Shown here piece after piece: positions 13,705 through 14,994 of a DNA stretch of 14,994 bases (position 1 is the stretch's first letter; each line of letters opens with the position of its first letter). Source of the DNA: an uncultured Chloroflexaceae bacterium (GTDB lineage Bacteria > Chloroflexota > Chloroflexia > Chloroflexales > Chloroflexaceae); contig CAKZQX010000455.1 of the NCBI GenBank assembly GCA_937141995.1, positions 1-14,994 on the forward strand. Direction: 5' to 3'. A program made the translations under genes and the position numbers. The notes beneath the pieces were generated by a model, which was given only the letters and a program-made list of their open reading frames with translations, searched no databases and was not told the DNA's origin.

Positions 13705-14994
13705 ATGAAAGCGGTCGTTATGGCAGGGGGAGAAGGCACCCGCCTGCGTCCACTTACCATTAACCGCCCCAAACCAATGGTATCGCTGGTGGATCGTCCG
13801 GTGATTCATCATATTATCGAGTTGCTCAAGCTCCACGGGATTACCGATATTGTGATTACGGTGCAATATCTTGCTAATGTAATCCAGGATTATTATGGTG
13901 ATGGGAGCAACTATGGGGTGAATATCACTTATTCACTCGAAGAGATACCGTTGGGAACGGCGGGAAGTGTAAAAAATGCTGAACGGTTTCTCCAGGAGCC
14001 ATTTCTGGTTATCTCGGGGGATGCGCTGACCGATTTTAATCTTTCCCAGATTATTGATTATCACTTCAGTACCAAAGCCGCTGTGACAATGACGCTGACG
14101 CGTGTGCCCAATCCGCTGGATTATGGCGTGATTATTACCGACGAACAGGGTAATGTGCGGCAGTTTTTGGAGAAACCAAGCTGGGGCGAGGTTTTTTCCG
14201 ATACGGTGAATACCGGCATCTATGTGCTCAACCCCGATGTCTTTGAGTATATTCCCAAAAACAAATCGGTTGACTGGTCGAAGGATATTTTTCCGCTGAT
14301 GCTCAAGCAGGAAGAGAAGCTCATGGGCTATGTGGCCGAGGGCTACTGGACCGATGTCGGCACGATTGAGGAGTATATGCGCGCGACGGGGGATTATCTG
14401 GCCGGCAAGGTCAACCTGCCGCGTGTGGGCCAGCATATCGGCGGCGGCGTCTGGGTCGAGCGGGACGCCGAGATTGCCCCCGATGCGCAACTGCATGGGC
14501 CGATCTTCCTGGGGCATGGCACGAAGATCAAGGATGGTGTGATTATCCATGGGCCTTCAGTGATCCGGGATTATACCATCCTGGACAGTCGCGCCAATAT
14601 CGACCGCTCGATCATCTGGCGCAACTCGTATATCGGGGAGCGCGCCGAACTGCGCGGCGTGATTGTGCTGCGGCAGTGCAATATCCGCAGCCGGGCGGTG
14701 CTGTTCGAGGGTGTTGTCATTGGCGATGGAGTGCAGATTGGTAGCGGCGCGGTGATCCAGCCGAATGTCAAGATCTGGCCCAGCAAGGAGGTTGACGAGG
14801 GCGCAACCGTTACCAGCAGCATTATCTGGGGCAGTCAGGGTCGCCGGGTGCTCTTTGGGCGCTATGGCGTGACTGGCCTGGTGAATGTGGAGATTACGCC
14901 GGAGTTCTGTGCCCGGATCGGCGCGGCTTATGGCGCAACGCTGCCGCGCGGCTCGGTGGTGCTGGGCCGGCATCAGGACTGCGACATCCGCGTC
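13705..14994 (+). CDS. Sugar-phosphate nucleotidyltransferase / hexapeptide / phosphomannomutase-like fusion (3' end outside window)
   Basis: 430 codons are visible before the window ends. The N-terminal domain (1-230) has [13 protein letters not shown] with the nucleotide-binding GxGTRLRP and Lys 23 (RPKPM), then a substrate motif SGDALTDF and [20 protein letters not shown]. These make it a GDP-mannose or glucose-1-phosphate nucleotidyl transferase. About 250-370 is a left-handed beta-helix of hexapeptide repeats ([26 protein letters not shown]). From about 385 a phosphoglucomutase/phosphomannomutase domain begins ([19 protein letters not shown]). Fusions of this order, about 830 residues long, are common in Chloroflexota and Cyanobacteria. 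The ATG has AGAGGAG seven bases upstream. In the mutase part the usual G-R-D start reads LGRH. It probably supplies GDP-mannose or a related donor for envelope glycans. Confidence 0.9.
   Translation, partial: MKAVVMAGGEGTRLRPLTINRPKPMVSLVDRPVIHHIIELLKLHGITDIVITVQYLANVIQDYYGDGSNYGVNITYSLEEIPLGTAGSVKNAERFLQEPFLVISGDALTDFNLSQIIDYHFSTKAAVTMTLTRVPNPLDYGVIITDEQGNVRQFLEKPSWGEVFSDTVNTGIYVLNPDVFEYIPKNKSVDWSKDIFPLMLKQEEKLMGYVAEGYWTDVGTIEEYMRATGDYLAGKVNLPRVGQHIGGGVWVERDAEIAPDAQLHGPIFLGHGTKIKDGVIIHGPSVIRDYTILDSRANIDRSIIWRNSYIGERAELRGVIVLRQCNIRSRAVLFEGVVIGDGVQIGSGAVIQPNVKIWPSKEVDEGATVTSSIIWGSQGRRVLFGRYGVTGLVNVEITPEFCARIGAAYGATLPRGSVVLGRHQDCDIRV

Overview
The window looks like a piece of a Chloroflexota chromosome, most likely class Chloroflexia. 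This rests on moderate GC content, the long nucleotidyltransferase/hexapeptide/mutase fusion at the right edge, the small membrane-anchored ECF sigma module, the Lon variant, the baeRF protein and a degraded Rpn-type gene. It is inferred from gene style, not from a database match.

Layout, left to right. (1) Positions 1-1401 hold the tail of an OmpR-type response regulator and its sensor histidine kinase. (2) Positions 1444-1814 hold a broken Rpn-type (PD-(D/E)XK) gene whose nuclease core is gone and whose two ends are joined by a 43-bp array of 8-bp ACGTT units. (3) Positions 1811-3976, minus strand, hold a three-gene unit: ECF sigma factor, membrane protein that is probably its anti-sigma factor, and a secreted/membrane bactofilin-like protein. 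A TGAAAC-N17-CGTA promoter before the sigma gene suggests autoregulation. (4) A small UPF0158-like gene at 4248-4499 lies behind a GC-rich structured leader. (5) A solitary sugar/nucleoside ABC permease lies at 4593-5858, minus strand. (6) Positions 5941-6306 hold palindromic repeat elements. (7) Positions 6435-8719, minus strand, hold a Na/Ca-exchanger-family membrane protein with an apparent ATC start, followed by a baeRF protein. (8) Positions 8811-12098, minus strand, hold a MarR regulator and the Lon protease, each with its own promoter, and a strong terminator after lon. (9) Positions 12102-12489 hold a second palindromic-element cluster with one copy nested in another. (10) A GNAT acetyltransferase and tRNA-Leu(UAG) lie on the minus strand, and the sugar-phosphate nucleotidyltransferase fusion runs off the right edge on the plus strand.

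The most interesting signal is the palindromic element family. Its copies are about 185-195 bp, begin CAnnAnKTACGCGGT and end ACCGCGTAAC. They carry inner GCCTGCGG/CCGGAGGC arms and a tip hairpin of 21-23 perfectly paired bases. One copy has a perfect 12-bp flanking direct repeat, and another sits inside a third copy with a 10/12 flanking repeat. The tip sequences differ between copies, yet every tip is perfectly self-complementary. That pattern is hard to get from simple point-mutation decay and suggests the tip is rebuilt, or strongly constrained, during movement.

No CRISPR array, phage gene or transposase gene is visible, so the elements look non-autonomous.
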